A stretch of DNA of 64,000 bases. Origin: Ferrovum myxofaciens. GTDB taxonomy: Bacteria; Pseudomonadota; Gammaproteobacteria; Burkholderiales; Ferrovaceae. The translations under genes and the position numbers were made by a program. The number at the start of each line of letters is the position of its first letter. Within the stretch, counting starts at the first letter, position 1. Below the pieces are notes generated by a model, which worked only from the letters and a program-made list of their open reading frames with translations, did not search any database and had not been told where the DNA came from. The stretch spans positions 1 to 64,000 of the forward strand of contig NZ_JPOQ01000011.1 in the NCBI RefSeq assembly GCF_000735045.1, in the 5' to 3' direction. Below are positions 19,124 to 27,978 of this stretch, one piece after another.

Positions 19124-19873
19124 TCAGGGCAGTTGTTCTCGCTGCCGGCGGGTGATGTAGCGTTGCAGTTGCATGGCCATGCGGGAGGACAGAGTGATGA
19201 AGCGACATCCGATTACAGTCAATTCTTCGCCAGAGGGCATGCGTGTCAGCGCAGAATGACGCACTTGAATGTCAAAAACGATCTCGCTTCCATCTTCAAG
19301 AGTCAAACGACAGTCCTGCACCTGGTCAGCGGGTTTGAGCGATGCATTCTCCACCCTTTCACTGTACAAGGCCACTCCACCTTCACTGATATCCCGTACC
19401 GTAAAACGCAAGGGTTCCTGTCCAACTTTCGCTTCCACCTGGCATTTCAACAACCCCGGAGGAAGATACAGCCGAAAAAAATCCCGTCGCTGAAGCCGGG
19501 TCAGGTACTCGGGATAGGGTAAATAAAATTGATTCGAATCCTCTCGTCGTTGCAGTTCAAGTTGTTTCACCGGAAACTGAATTTTGGCTTGCAGGTGCGC
19601 ACTCACAAAGAATTTTTCCGAACTGGCCTCGATGCGTTGATTGACCTCGGTGTCGCCTGTTGCATCAAGCCAGAATCCGTCGGTCTCCAAATCCAGAATG
19701 ACCGTGACGATCACTCCTCCTTCATGGGCTCCGTAGTACAAAGCCACTCTTTCTCCGTGTCGGGCAATGTCGCGCAGGATGCCGCGCACGGCCATGGGCG
19801 CATCGATTCGAAAGGCGTGTTCCTCATCCGGCGTAAAAGATTCTATGGTCAGGGCAACATCAGGATTGATCAT
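19124..19873 (-). CDS. ycgR: YcgR-type flagellar brake protein (c-di-GMP effector)
   Basis: YcgR proteins bind c-di-GMP through a PilZ domain and slow or bias the flagellar motor. The product has 249 residues: an N-terminal YcgR domain to about residue 118, then a PilZ domain with the c-di-GMP-binding motifs QRRDFFR (residues 128-134) and DISEGG (161-166), both intact. It overlaps the FlhX-like gene by 4 bases and ends a run that begins at fliD, so it should be made late, with filament proteins. The diguanylate cyclase at 26253-27923 is a possible local source of its ligand. Confidence 0.92.
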   Translation of the reverse strand: MINPDVALTIESFTPDEEHAFRIDAPMAVRGILRDIARHGERVALYYGAHEGGVIVTVILDLETDGFWLDATGDTEVNQRIEASSEKFFVSAHLQAKIQFPVKQLELQRREDSNQFYLPYPEYLTRLQRRDFFRLYLPPGLLKCQVEAKVGQEPLRFTVRDISEGGVALYSERVENASLKPADQVQDCRLTLEDGSEIVFDIQVRHSALTRMPSGEELTVIGCRFITLSSRMAMQLQRYITRRQREQLP

Positions 19874-20175
19874 ACCAGGGTGTTCTCACTGTGAATGGGT
19901 TGTTTACCTTCCAGACGATACAACCAAGCCAGCAATTCGGCAACTGCCAAATAAAGTTGAGGCGGAATATGACTGTCCAATTCCACCTGCATGAGCAAAC
20001 CCACCAACTCTGTGGACTCGTGTACGAAGACGCCATGCTCCCGAGCTTTTTCGATGATGGCTTGAGCCAGAAGCCCCCGCCCTTTGGCAACCACCTTGGG
20101 TGCGGCGCTACTGTTTTGCCCCAGGTAGGCCAAAGCCACGGCCACCTGCTGGGGCGGTGGATTCCCTGTACTCAC
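19870..20175 (-). CDS. flhX: FlhB C-terminal-domain-like protein (FlhX)
   Basis: This 101-residue protein aligns with only the cytoplasmic C-terminal part of FlhB: VAVALAYLGQ, then KVVAKGRGLLAQAIIEKARE and PPQLYLAVAELLAWLYRL. It begins almost exactly at the place where FlhB cuts itself; NPTH is replaced by NPPP and the membrane part is absent. The GTG start at 20175 overlaps the stop of the FliK-like gene as GTGA. Such FlhX proteins can stand in for the FlhB C-terminal fragment in other bacteria; here that role is inferred. Confidence 0.88.
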   Translation of the reverse strand: MSTGNPPPQQVAVALAYLGQNSSAAPKVVAKGRGLLAQAIIEKAREHGVFVHESTELVGLLMQVELDSHIPPQLYLAVAELLAWLYRLEGKQPIHSENTLV

Positions 20176-21323
20176 TCTCCCACCCCCGGCGAAGAGGCAG
20201 AAGTCACAACGGATAAATTCGTGACATTGAGCCCACTGGCCTGCATGGATTTCACCAAATCCGATCCATGTTGGGTCAAAGTGGCACGGGTCGATGCAGA
20301 GACGGTCCCCAAGCGCACCGTCACTCCTCGAGAATCCAGGGTCAGATGGGCTGACACAGCACCCAGCACCGGCAAACCCAGATGGACTTCCGTATGCCAG
20401 GTGGAGGCGGTCTGATCCTGCGCCGAGGGTGAGGAAGACTCCGGCCAAATCTGCCATTTCAAGGCCTGTTGGGGGGTCAGCATTCCTTGCCAGAGTACCC
20501 GCCCCGACTCCAGAATACCCAACTGTTGCTGGACCAACGCCTGCAGATGCGCCGGCACTCCGGGGGTGGCCGCAGAGGAAGATGCCGCTCCTGCAAGACC
20601 AATTGCGCTCATCGATCCAAGACTGTCCGGTGGTTGCCGGACCAACGCCTGCAGAGGTGCCGGTACTCCGGAGGTGAGCGCAGAAGAAGGTGTTGCTCCT
20701 GCAGTGCCATTTCCGCTCATCGACCCAAGACTGCCCGGCAGAAGCGCAGCCTGTGGCTGATTTTGGGGTTCGGCGCGCAACTGCGCGGTGCTTTGTTGCC
20801 CACCCACCCATTGTCCTTGGTGGGATTCATAAAACAAACCGCTGGCGGTGAGTGCCTGCTGAAGTGAGTGGGCCAAGGCCACGGAATCCAGTGCGCCGGA
20901 AGAGGTCACCAGGGGGGTACGGGACAAGAGTCCCTGAACCGGGTCTTGTGGTGCCTGCATCAGGTCAGACAACATGCGCGCGGTGGTTCCCAGTTGCGTC
21001 GTGGTTCCCGCCTCCGGATTCGAGGGGGTATTCACCACCCCAAAGGTCAGGCGGGGTTGCAAGGTCAATACTTGAAGGGTAACGCCTGTACCCGCAGGCA
21101 ATGACGTCGGCAAAGGCAACTGGACCACTTGCGTGTTCACACGTACTGAATAGAGACCCGATGAAATCTCCGCCAGAAGGACCCCTTGCACCTGTTGCCC
21201 CAATTGCAGCGTACTGGTCAAGGCGGCCTGAGAAGCGGGAGGCGCAGGGGGTGCCCCGGAGGGCAAAGGATCGCGGTTCAGCGCATAAGCCTGCAGTGCG
21301 CTCAAGAGGTCAGTGGGCAGCAC
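20172..21323 (-). CDS. Second FliK-like (hook-length control family) protein
   Basis: A 383-residue low-complexity protein rich in Gln, Ser, Leu, Ala and Pro. Its last about 110 residues resemble the FliK C-terminal domain (WHTEVHLGLPVLGAVSAHLT, then LDSRGVTVRLGTVSASTRAT). Residues in the middle form two copies of a 36-residue repeat (108 bases each). It is coupled to the FlhX-like gene and follows fliT by 17 bases. It is clearly different from fliK at 12008-13348. Role unproven: a partner of FlhX in export switching is likely from context. Confidence 0.78.
   Translation of the reverse strand: MLPTDLLSALQAYALNRDPLPSGAPPAPPASQAALTSTLQLGQQVQGVLLAEISSGLYSVRVNTQVVQLPLPTSLPAGTGVTLQVLTLQPRLTFGVVNTPSNPEAGTTTQLGTTARMLSDLMQAPQDPVQGLLSRTPLVTSSGALDSVALAHSLQQALTASGLFYESHQGQWVGGQQSTAQLRAEPQNQPQAALLPGSLGSMSGNGTAGATPSSALTSGVPAPLQALVRQPPDSLGSMSAIGLAGAASSSAATPGVPAHLQALVQQQLGILESGRVLWQGMLTPQQALKWQIWPESSSPSAQDQTASTWHTEVHLGLPVLGAVSAHLTLDSRGVTVRLGTVSASTRATLTQHGSDLVKSMQASGLNVTNLSVVTSASSPGVGE
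20525..20740 (-). repeat. 108-base tandem duplication inside the FliK-like gene
   Basis: Copies at 20525-20632 and 20633-20740, both in frame, encode two 36-residue units that each contain SLGSMS, then GVPA.LQALV. The copies differ at a number of positions, so the duplication is not very recent. Confidence 0.85.
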
Positions 21324-21340
21324 GATTCCACCTCATCCCC

Positions 21341-21676
21341 TCAACGGGAGGGCGTATAGGCTTGGCGCACCTTTCTTTCCTGGCGCGTATTACGCAAGGC
21401 CCATTGTAACTTTTCCATCCACGGCTGAGTGTTCTGGCGAATACTGGCATCATCTGCCAGAATCTTCAGGATCAGCGCTTTCTTGCGCGCGCGCTCAGAC
21501 TCCTCCAGGGAACTTCTGGCATCGGCCTGGCGCATGATCTGCACCCGTTCCTGACATTTCTTTTCCAGCGCCACCAACTGATCCCACTGGCCGGAAGCCG
21601 CAGCTTCGCGCATCAACCCCATCAACGAAGACAGGGCTTCATAATTCTGAACGGCGGCTGGGAAAGTGAGATCCAT
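21341..21676 (-). CDS. fliT: Flagellar export chaperone FliT
   Basis: FliT binds the cap protein FliD before export; in enterics it also inhibits FlhDC. The product has 111 residues and is helical throughout. The motifs SGQWDQLVALEKKCQERVQI and ARKKALILKILADDASIR, followed by WMEKLQWALRNTRQERKVRQ, fit beta-proteobacterial FliT. It follows fliS by 17 bases. Confidence 0.85.
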   Translation of the reverse strand: MDLTFPAAVQNYEALSSLMGLMREAAASGQWDQLVALEKKCQERVQIMRQADARSSLEESERARKKALILKILADDASIRQNTQPWMEKLQWALRNTRQERKVRQAYTPSR

Positions 21677-21693
21677 GAGGCATTATACCTTTT

Positions 21694-22203
21694 TTAGATT
21701 TGTTGATAGGCATTCAGGGCCTGACGAACCCCGGCAGATACCCCCTCGTTACCACGGGCATTCAGCGTCACCACCTTCTCCCGCGCAGCAGCAGAAGGAT
21801 GCGGCGCTGTCTCGGTTTCTCCCGGACGAATGGCCTCCCATCCTCCCCTCAGTTCGATCAGAAGTCTGGAGACCTCATCCAGCATGGCCACCTCGTTTCT
21901 CAGATTGGCTTCGAGCAGGCGCGCACTCATGTATGCGTACAACGCACTCAGATTTTGCACCAATTCCCCCCCCACCGACAGGTTCAAACTGGCCATCAAA
22001 CCTTCTTCAATAATGGAAATGGCTTGGGAAATGGATTTTCCCTTGGCACCCACCTCGTTGTTCATCAGATGATTTCGGGCCGCCGCGATGGATAGCAAAG
22101 CTCCTTGATAGAGTAACAATACGAGTTTATGCGCATCTGCCGAATGGACACTGGAATCGATCCCCACTTCTTCATACTTGTTGAGTTTCGACAACATACT
22201 CAT
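21694..22203 (-). CDS. fliS: Flagellin export chaperone FliS
   Basis: FliS binds flagellin and stops it polymerising in the cytoplasm. The product has 169 residues, about 40 longer than typical because of a C-terminal tail of unknown role after residue 130. The FliS core is clear: DAHKLVLLLYQGALLSIAAA, then the KGKSISQAISIIEEGLMASL and YAYMSARLLEANLRNEVAML regions. The ATG at 22203 follows TAGGAGA. It starts 11 bases after fliD. Confidence 0.94.
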   Translation of the reverse strand: MSMLSKLNKYEEVGIDSSVHSADAHKLVLLLYQGALLSIAAARNHLMNNEVGAKGKSISQAISIIEEGLMASLNLSVGGELVQNLSALYAYMSARLLEANLRNEVAMLDEVSRLLIELRGGWEAIRPGETETAPHPSAAAREKVVTLNARGNEGVSAGVRQALNAYQQI

Positions 22204-22214
22204 GCTGATTTCTC

Positions 22215-24230
22215 CTAGCGAAGTTGGGCCAACTGGGTGGACAGATAACTACTGGTTTGACTCATGGTGCCGAGCATGACATTCAAGGCCGTGTATTGGG
22301 CGGTCAAGGACTGTTGAATACTGGTGAGACGACCCTGCCAGTTAGTAATCTGGCTCCCGATATTGCTGATGCTACTATTGAGTCCACTGATCTCGGCGGC
22401 AATCGGTCCACTGATGGGATCCAGCAGAGAGGTTGCAAGATTGCTCAGACTGACCGCATAGCCTTGCGAAAATGAAACTGTCCCGCGACTGCCCGTACTG
22501 CCCCCATTGATGGTCAGGGACAACCCTGAACTGTTTCCCGCCGTGGAGGTCAACAACTGGCCTGACCCGGTTGCCGTTGCTCCATTGATACTGCCCGCCA
22601 CATCCAGTCCATTAGTTTGGACGGGAGTGCTGCCCAATAGTCCGGAACTGCCATTCCCACCGGTCACCGCCACGGCGGAAGCAGACCCATACACACTACT
22701 GGTCAGATTCAAGTCACCGCTGGCATTGACAGTGACGCCCACGGTGACTCCTGCCGCAGACAATGCCGAGTTGCCATTGATGGAGGACTGCAACTGAGCG
22801 GCCAGGACGCTGGCACTGGTGTAGGTTCCTGCCGGAACGGTGACCCCCACGGCGGTCCCGTCCACGTTCAAATTAAGCGTATCGTTGGACCCTGCCGTAA
22901 TGGTCAGGTTGGGGGCAGCCGAACCGGTCAATTGGCCCTGGGTGGCCACCTGGGTGACATTGACGGCGTAGGTCCCAGGCTGCGTACTGGAACTAGACCC
23001 CGTATATTGAACCAGACTGTCGGTGGCCTTGCCCACCGTACTGAACAAACTGGTGATATCCGAAGGTTGCTTGGCGATGGCCGCATTCAATTGACTGCTG
23101 TTCACCGCCATGGATCCGTCTTGCTGAAAAGTTACACCGATTTCCGCCAAGGTCGAATAAACCGACGTAGTGCCTGAAATGGGCGTATTGAGAATGCTGC
23201 GGATCTGATTCTGAATATTATTGACCATGGGGTCTCCGAACAGCGGCCCCGCCGTCTTGCTGGTGCTATCGTAACTGGCTACCCCCTGAATCGCTGTGTT
23301 CAGGGCATTGTAAGCAGTAACCAGTTGGTTGACCGCGCTCGACACCGCCCCCGTATTCTGAGCCACCGAAACCGTGGCAGGGGTAGATGTAATCCCGCTC
23401 AGGTTGAAGGTGATCCCTTGAACCGCATTACTCACGGTATTGGTGCTTTGCGAAACAGGAATTCCATTGACGGTCATCTGGGCATTCAGCGCTGCGCTCG
23501 ATTGGGTCAAATCCTGGGTCCCCGCCGGATTTTCGCTCAGGAGCGAAGTCAGGGTGGCATCACCAGAAACCCCGATCTGCATGCTGTTGCTCGACCCCGT
23601 GGGCCCGGTCAGCACCAAGCGATAGGGCGTGCTGCTGCCATCATTGACGATGGTGGCATTTATCCCGATATTGGCAGCATTGATGGCAGCCGCAATTCCA
23701 GACAAGGAATTGTTGCTGCTGTTGATGGTCACGGTTTTGCTACCACTTCCACTGGGCGTAAAGGTCGCTCCGGTGTAGGTTCCACCGCTCAGGGTCCCGC
23801 CGCTGATGGCACCGAAGTTGAAGGTCAGGGTGGTGGATGCCCCACTGCCGATGGGCGCCGTCTCGCTGGTCTGCCCTGCCGCCACCAAACTTTGTGCCTG
23901 TGCCAACTGCGAAACCGAAACACTATAATTCCCCGGAGTTGCGGTGGAAGACGCCGTGGCACTGACGGCACTGGAACTGGAGGTCGTCGAATAATTCTGG
24001 TACTGCCCGAGGGTCGTCAGGCTCTGAATCGCCGTCTGAAAAGAGGAAACCGCGCCTTGAACCGTATTCAGCGCCGTGATCGTGGACTGAAATCCCGATT
24101 GCTCATTCTGCAGCTGAGTCACCGGTTGGCTTTCCACCTGCATCAACTGACCGACGATGCTCGCCACATCGATGGAACTGGAGGTCATCGAACCGCTGGG
24201 AATCAATCCCGAAGTAGAAGAAATTGCCAT
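22215..24230 (-). CDS. fliD: Filament cap protein FliD (HAP2)
   Basis: FliD caps the filament tip and folds flagellin into place. The product has 671 residues, longer than the common 450-500. The N-terminal domain starts with the FliD pattern (SSIDVASIVGQLMQVESQPV), and the C-terminal coiled coil ends with the ARLTSIQQSLTAQY-like helix (RLTSIQQSLTAQYTALNVML). The middle holds Ser/Thr/Gly-rich domains with flagellin-IN-like segments (NSLSGIAAAINAANIGINAT). It lies 15 bases after flaG. Confidence 0.95.
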   Translation of the reverse strand: MAISSTSGLIPSGSMTSSSIDVASIVGQLMQVESQPVTQLQNEQSGFQSTITALNTVQGAVSSFQTAIQSLTTLGQYQNYSTTSSSSAVSATASSTATPGNYSVSVSQLAQAQSLVAAGQTSETAPIGSGASTTLTFNFGAISGGTLSGGTYTGATFTPSGSGSKTVTINSSNNSLSGIAAAINAANIGINATIVNDGSSTPYRLVLTGPTGSSNSMQIGVSGDATLTSLLSENPAGTQDLTQSSAALNAQMTVNGIPVSQSTNTVSNAVQGITFNLSGITSTPATVSVAQNTGAVSSAVNQLVTAYNALNTAIQGVASYDSTSKTAGPLFGDPMVNNIQNQIRSILNTPISGTTSVYSTLAEIGVTFQQDGSMAVNSSQLNAAIAKQPSDITSLFSTVGKATDSLVQYTGSSSSTQPGTYAVNVTQVATQGQLTGSAAPNLTITAGSNDTLNLNVDGTAVGVTVPAGTYTSASVLAAQLQSSINGNSALSAAGVTVGVTVNASGDLNLTSSVYGSASAVAVTGGNGSSGLLGSTPVQTNGLDVAGSINGATATGSGQLLTSTAGNSSGLSLTINGGSTGSRGTVSFSQGYAVSLSNLATSLLDPISGPIAAEISGLNSSISNIGSQITNWQGRLTSIQQSLTAQYTALNVMLGTMSQTSSYLSTQLAQLR

Positions 24231-24245
24231 GATACCTCCCCGAGG

Positions 24246-24611
24246 TCAGGCCTTCTGGTTCAACAATGTCCCTTTCTGGGGCAGGGCATCGATGGCCTGA
24301 GCAATGGCCATCGCCTGGCGGGAAGGGATTTGGGCAATTACTGCGCCTGTTTTAGCTTCCACCACTTTGACCACCGGTTCATGGGTGGTTTTATCCACAC
24401 TGAAGGTCAAACCACGGTTGAGAAAGGACGATTGATTGAGGGTTTGAACAGCCCCGTTCACCTGCGCAGAATTCGCTGTCCGGTTTGGAGTCGCAGGCAT
24501 GCTGGTCACTGCAGCCGCCCCTGCCGTGACAGGGGCTGAATTCTCCGAAACAGCAGGAATTGCACTCGCACCCACGGGTATTCCTGTTGAATTGACCGCT
24601 TGGATAACCAT
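24246..24611 (-). CDS. flaG: FlaG family protein
   Basis: FlaG proteins are small proteins next to flagellin genes that affect filament length. The product has 121 residues: an Ala/Val/Thr-rich first half and a conserved second half with LTFSVDKTTHEPVVKVVEAK and GAVIAQIPSRQAMAIAQAID. It starts 86 bases after fliC, beyond a stem-loop, and precedes fliD. Confidence 0.92.
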   Translation of the reverse strand: MVIQAVNSTGIPVGASAIPAVSENSAPVTAGAAAVTSMPATPNRTANSAQVNGAVQTLNQSSFLNRGLTFSVDKTTHEPVVKVVEAKTGAVIAQIPSRQAMAIAQAIDALPQKGTLLNQKA

Positions 24612-24640
24612 GATTGAACCTCACTCTATAAGGAGGACGA

Positions 24641-24676
24641 AAAGTCGGACCGAGAAGGTTTCCCCTGTCCGACTTT
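24641..24676 (-). terminator. Stem-loop after fliC (partial terminator)
   Basis: Perfect 10-base inverted repeat AAAGTCGGAC / GTCCGACTTT (24641-24650 and 24667-24676) with a 16-base loop. Read on the minus strand the stem is followed by TTTTCG. It lies between the fliC stop and flaG and probably cuts transcription after the very abundant flagellin message while letting some read-through into flaG-fliD. Confidence 0.75.
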
Positions 24677-24697
24677 CATCCTACCGTGTGGCCCTGC

Positions 24698-26125
24698 TTA
24701 CTTCAACAGGGTCAGTACCGCATTGGGCATGGCATTGGCTTGCGCCAGCATGGCCGTGCCCGCTTGTTGCAGAATCTGGGTACGGGTCAGCGTCGCCGTA
24801 GTGGCTGCAAAGTCGGTACTCTGGATCTGGCTTTGCGCCGCCGTCAGATTCTGCGTACTGGTGGCCAGATTACTCACCACCGAGGTCAGCCGGTTCTGGA
24901 TGGCCCCCAGCAGCCCCTGAGTCTGCAACACCGTGTTGATTGCGCTGTCGATGGTGGTAATAGCCTGCTGCGCGCTGGTTTGGGTACTGACATTCATGGT
25001 CGCGATACTGGTGGGTGTGTTGGTGGCGGCGGTGGTCCCTGAGGCAAGCCCGGCATTGGCCACGCTAGCGCCACCGATCACGATCCCACCGGAACCGGTA
25101 CTATTCAGGGACAGCGTGCCATCAGTAGTGCCTGAGGCTAAGCCTGTACCTGTTGTCGTACCCGAAACGACGATATCGCGCCCATCCGCTGCCGTCAAGG
25201 TCACCGCACCGGTGGTGGCATTGGCTGTGGCGGTCACCCCGGTCTGGGCGGAGATCAGGTTGATGGCCGCCGCCGTATTCGCCCCCTCCCCCATCGTATT
25301 CCCCCCTGCGGCAATTGCCCCCACGTTCACCCCATTAATGCTAAAAGCGCCGGCAGCTATCGCAGTGGTTCCTATCGTACCCGAAGCCCCCGTGACACTG
25401 GTGGCATTGGCCGTGGCGGTCACCCCGGAACTGCCGGAGATCGCATTGATGGCATTGGCGATGGAATAGGCGCTGTCAGCGGTTTGTCCTGGAGCTGTCC
25501 CCGCCACAGAAGCCCCCACTTGAAACCCGTTGAGCGTGAGATCCCCGGCAACCAAGGCTGAAGTGGTCGCCCCTCCGTTGACGGAGGCCTGCAAAGTCCC
25601 CGCACTTCCCAAATTACTGGTCTGCATGCTGGTGATACCGGACAACTGGATGACGGAATTGGCGGTGTTGTTGGCCCCTACCTGAAAATTCTGGGCGGTA
25701 AAGGTGCCGCTGAGCAAACTCACTCCGTTGAACTGTGTAGACATGGCCACGCGCTGGATTTCTGCCGAGAGTTGCTGGACTTCAGAATTCATGGAGGCGC
25801 GGTTGGAACTGGAATAAGTGGAGTTGGCGGATTGCACGGCCAGACTGCGCATGGTCTGCAGGTTATTGATGATGGACTGCATGGCGCCACTGGCGGTTTG
25901 AGCCAGAGAGATGGCATCATTGGCGTTACGGGTGGCCTGGGCATACCCGCCCAACTGGCTGCCCATGACGGTGGCAATGGCGTAGCCAGCGGCATTGTCC
26001 TTGGCACTGTTGATGGACAAACCGGAGGACAGTTGCTGAATGGCAGTGGCCATTTGGGTCTGGGAGTTGCTCAGGTTTTGCTGCGCCATCATCGAGGTGA
26101 TGTTGGTATTGAGGTAGATAGCCAT
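24698..26125 (-). CDS. fliC: Flagellin FliC
   Basis: Flagellin is the filament subunit. The start is the ATG at 26125 (MAIYLNTNITSMMAQQNLSN) behind AAGGAGC; the frame is open upstream only by chance. The product has 475 residues. The N-terminal D0/D1 helices (QLSSGLSINSAKDNAAGYAI) and the C-terminal helices (TDFAATTATLTRTQILQQAG) are typical. The central domain has at least two flagellin-IN-type repeats of about 62 residues (INAISGSSGVTATANA and INLISAQTGVTATANA). It is the only flagellin gene in the window and has its own sigma28 promoter. Confidence 0.98.
   Translation of the reverse strand: MAIYLNTNITSMMAQQNLSNSQTQMATAIQQLSSGLSINSAKDNAAGYAIATVMGSQLGGYAQATRNANDAISLAQTASGAMQSIINNLQTMRSLAVQSANSTYSSSNRASMNSEVQQLSAEIQRVAMSTQFNGVSLLSGTFTAQNFQVGANNTANSVIQLSGITSMQTSNLGSAGTLQASVNGGATTSALVAGDLTLNGFQVGASVAGTAPGQTADSAYSIANAINAISGSSGVTATANATSVTGASGTIGTTAIAAGAFSINGVNVGAIAAGGNTMGEGANTAAAINLISAQTGVTATANATTGAVTLTAADGRDIVVSGTTTGTGLASGTTDGTLSLNSTGSGGIVIGGASVANAGLASGTTAATNTPTSIATMNVSTQTSAQQAITTIDSAINTVLQTQGLLGAIQNRLTSVVSNLATSTQNLTAAQSQIQSTDFAATTATLTRTQILQQAGTAMLAQANAMPNAVLTLLK
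25213..25426 (-). repeat. In-frame 186-base-spaced repeat in the flagellin variable region
   Basis: A stretch of 28 bases at 25213-25240 recurs at 25399-25426 with one change, 186 bases (62 codons) apart. Both encode the GVTATANAT part of a flagellin-IN domain. Confidence 0.7.
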
Positions 26126-26217
26126 GATAAAGCTCCTTATTGGTTGATCCTGGCGCAGGCCTGACTGCCTTGCTCCTGACTCGGTGACCGGTCGAAATGA
26201 CTGGTCCTTTGATCCAG

Positions 26218-26244
26218 TTATCGGACAACCCCAGAGAAACTTTA
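26218..26244 (-). promoter_or_regulatory. Sigma28 (FliA) promoter of fliC
   Basis: On the minus strand: perfect TAAAGTTT (26244-26237), 11-base spacer, then TCCGATAA (26225-26218), one mismatch from GCCGATAA. It lies about 92 bases before the fliC start codon. Confidence 0.93.
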
Positions 26245-26252
26245 GGAAGATT

Positions 26253-27923
26253 TCATGATTCCGCCTTGACAACGCGGTTTTTCCCCGCTGCCTTGGCCTG
26301 ATACATGGCCTGATCAGCGCGCCCAATGGCTTCTTCGGCGGTTTCATTCAGACCCCGTATGGCCACGCCGGCACTGAAAGTGATGATGATTTCTTCCCCG
26401 TCGTAGACAAACAACTTCTGGGCCAGCAAACGTTGCAGACGTTGCAGGATATCCGTCGCTTCATTGATATGGGTGGCTGGAAGGACCACCAGAAACTCCT
26501 CTCCCCCATAACGAGCCACCGCATCCGTGGGACGCAGGGCGGTCTTGATGGTTTCGGACACATGCATCAGCGCCAGATCTCCGGCCTTATGACCCAGAAG
26601 ATCGTTGAAAAGTTTGAAATTATCAATATCCAGCAAACTGATGCAAAGCGGCGATTGCGTGCGGTTGGAACGGGTAATCTCCCGCTGCAGTACGTCCTCC
26701 ATCCCCCGGCGGTTGAGCGCACCGGTCAACTGATCTTCGCGCACCAGTTCACTGACCTGTTCCAGTTCCTGCTCCAGCAGACGAATTTTTTCCTGGGCTT
26801 CCACCGCCTGACGGCGCGCCACCATCAGTTCTTCGTGGGAGCGCAGGGTACTGGCCTGAATGACGCGGGTGTCCTGCATCAGGTCTTCCAGAATATGTCC
26901 CAGTTCGGTGAGATTGTCAGCCAGTCCAATCTTGAGATTGTAGCCCTCGATCTTGGCCTGATAATCCCCCGTGCTTTCGGTCATTTCCCCCATGCGATCG
27001 ATAAAACTGGTCATCAAGATCTTGAGGGTGTCCTTGGCATCCGCCAGACTCTGCTTGAGTGAACTCTGTTTGACCAGGGCCTCGCGCAAATTCTTTTCCG
27101 CATCGGCAATACTGCACTTGTCGAGGGGTTGTTCCATGATATCGCGCAAGATGGAAATTTGTCCGTGCAACCACTTGTCGTCTGCCACCAATTCCCCGAC
27201 ATTTTCCACCAGCAGTCGCAAGAGACTGAGCAGGCCTTCCTGGATCTTGACCTTGTCCCCCCCCCGCAATTCCATTTTGACCCAGAAATGGCGCAATTTC
27301 TTGGCGACATCCGTGACCTGATCCCCATTAACCGCCGCCCTGATCTGCGTCACCAGGATATTGATTTCTTCGCCCAATTCGGGTTGAAGCAATTTATTGC
27401 TTTCCAGCGTCTGAGCCAACAAATCACGCAAATGCGCCATGACCACCGGATCAATGGCCGTATCCATGCCACTCGCCACAGCCTGCACCGGACCACTGGA
27501 CACAACCGGGGAAACAGGGGGGTTGTTTTCGATGGATTCGGGGGCTTCCCCTGAAGAAACCACTCCGCTCCCCCAGGATCGCATCAGCCCCTGCAGTTTT
27601 TCATAGAGAAGTTCAGAATCATTGCCGAAGCGCGCTAATACGGTATTTACCCCTTCTTTCTTGCGGGAAAGGGTCATTCCCTTATGGGGCAAATCGATTT
27701 GTCGTAACAATTCACGAATCAATCCGCCCCAGGCCAGAGAAGGACGTACCTCTGCGGGTTCCGCAACAGGGCCGGAGGGAGGCACAACGGGCCGAAAGAT
27801 TTCTTTGCCGCTGATTTCAGCGTAAAGACGGGCGTAATTCTCCGGAGTGGGAGACAGTTTTCGCGCCACCAGGGCTTTCAGGGTTTTACCCGCCAATTCG
27901 GCGGGGGTGGGTTCGGAGGCCAT
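26253..27923 (-). CDS. GGDEF diguanylate cyclase with N-terminal helical domain
   Basis: It makes the second messenger c-di-GMP. The start is placed at the ATG at 27923 because MASEPTPAELAGKTLKAL, then PTPENYARLYAEISG, matches the usual N-terminus of this class of cytoplasmic GGDEF proteins; in-frame codons upstream lack a better ribosome site. It has 556 residues: a helical sensor-like region to about 340, a coiled coil, and the GGDEF domain at the C-terminus. The active site GGEEF is at 473-477, and the product-inhibition site RPTD sits five residues before it. No transmembrane helix. It is the last gene of the ParA/coiled-coil/GGDEF run and lies just upstream of the fliC promoter. Confidence 0.92.
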   Translation of the reverse strand: MASEPTPAELAGKTLKALVARKLSPTPENYARLYAEISGKEIFRPVVPPSGPVAEPAEVRPSLAWGGLIRELLRQIDLPHKGMTLSRKKEGVNTVLARFGNDSELLYEKLQGLMRSWGSGVVSSGEAPESIENNPPVSPVVSSGPVQAVASGMDTAIDPVVMAHLRDLLAQTLESNKLLQPELGEEINILVTQIRAAVNGDQVTDVAKKLRHFWVKMELRGGDKVKIQEGLLSLLRLLVENVGELVADDKWLHGQISILRDIMEQPLDKCSIADAEKNLREALVKQSSLKQSLADAKDTLKILMTSFIDRMGEMTESTGDYQAKIEGYNLKIGLADNLTELGHILEDLMQDTRVIQASTLRSHEELMVARRQAVEAQEKIRLLEQELEQVSELVREDQLTGALNRRGMEDVLQREITRSNRTQSPLCISLLDIDNFKLFNDLLGHKAGDLALMHVSETIKTALRPTDAVARYGGEEFLVVLPATHINEATDILQRLQRLLAQKLFVYDGEEIIITFSAGVAIRGLNETAEEAIGRADQAMYQAKAAGKNRVVKAES

Positions 27924-27978
27924 GATGTATTCTTGGGGGGGACACGTTTTTAGCAGCAAAGAGAGATTGTACTCCTGC

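Noticed and set aside
23325-24539. 404-residue plus-strand open frame opposite fliD and flaG
   Set aside because: Its Arg/Gly/His-rich composition follows from the Thr/Ala/Gly codons of FliD on the other strand; it spans two real genes.
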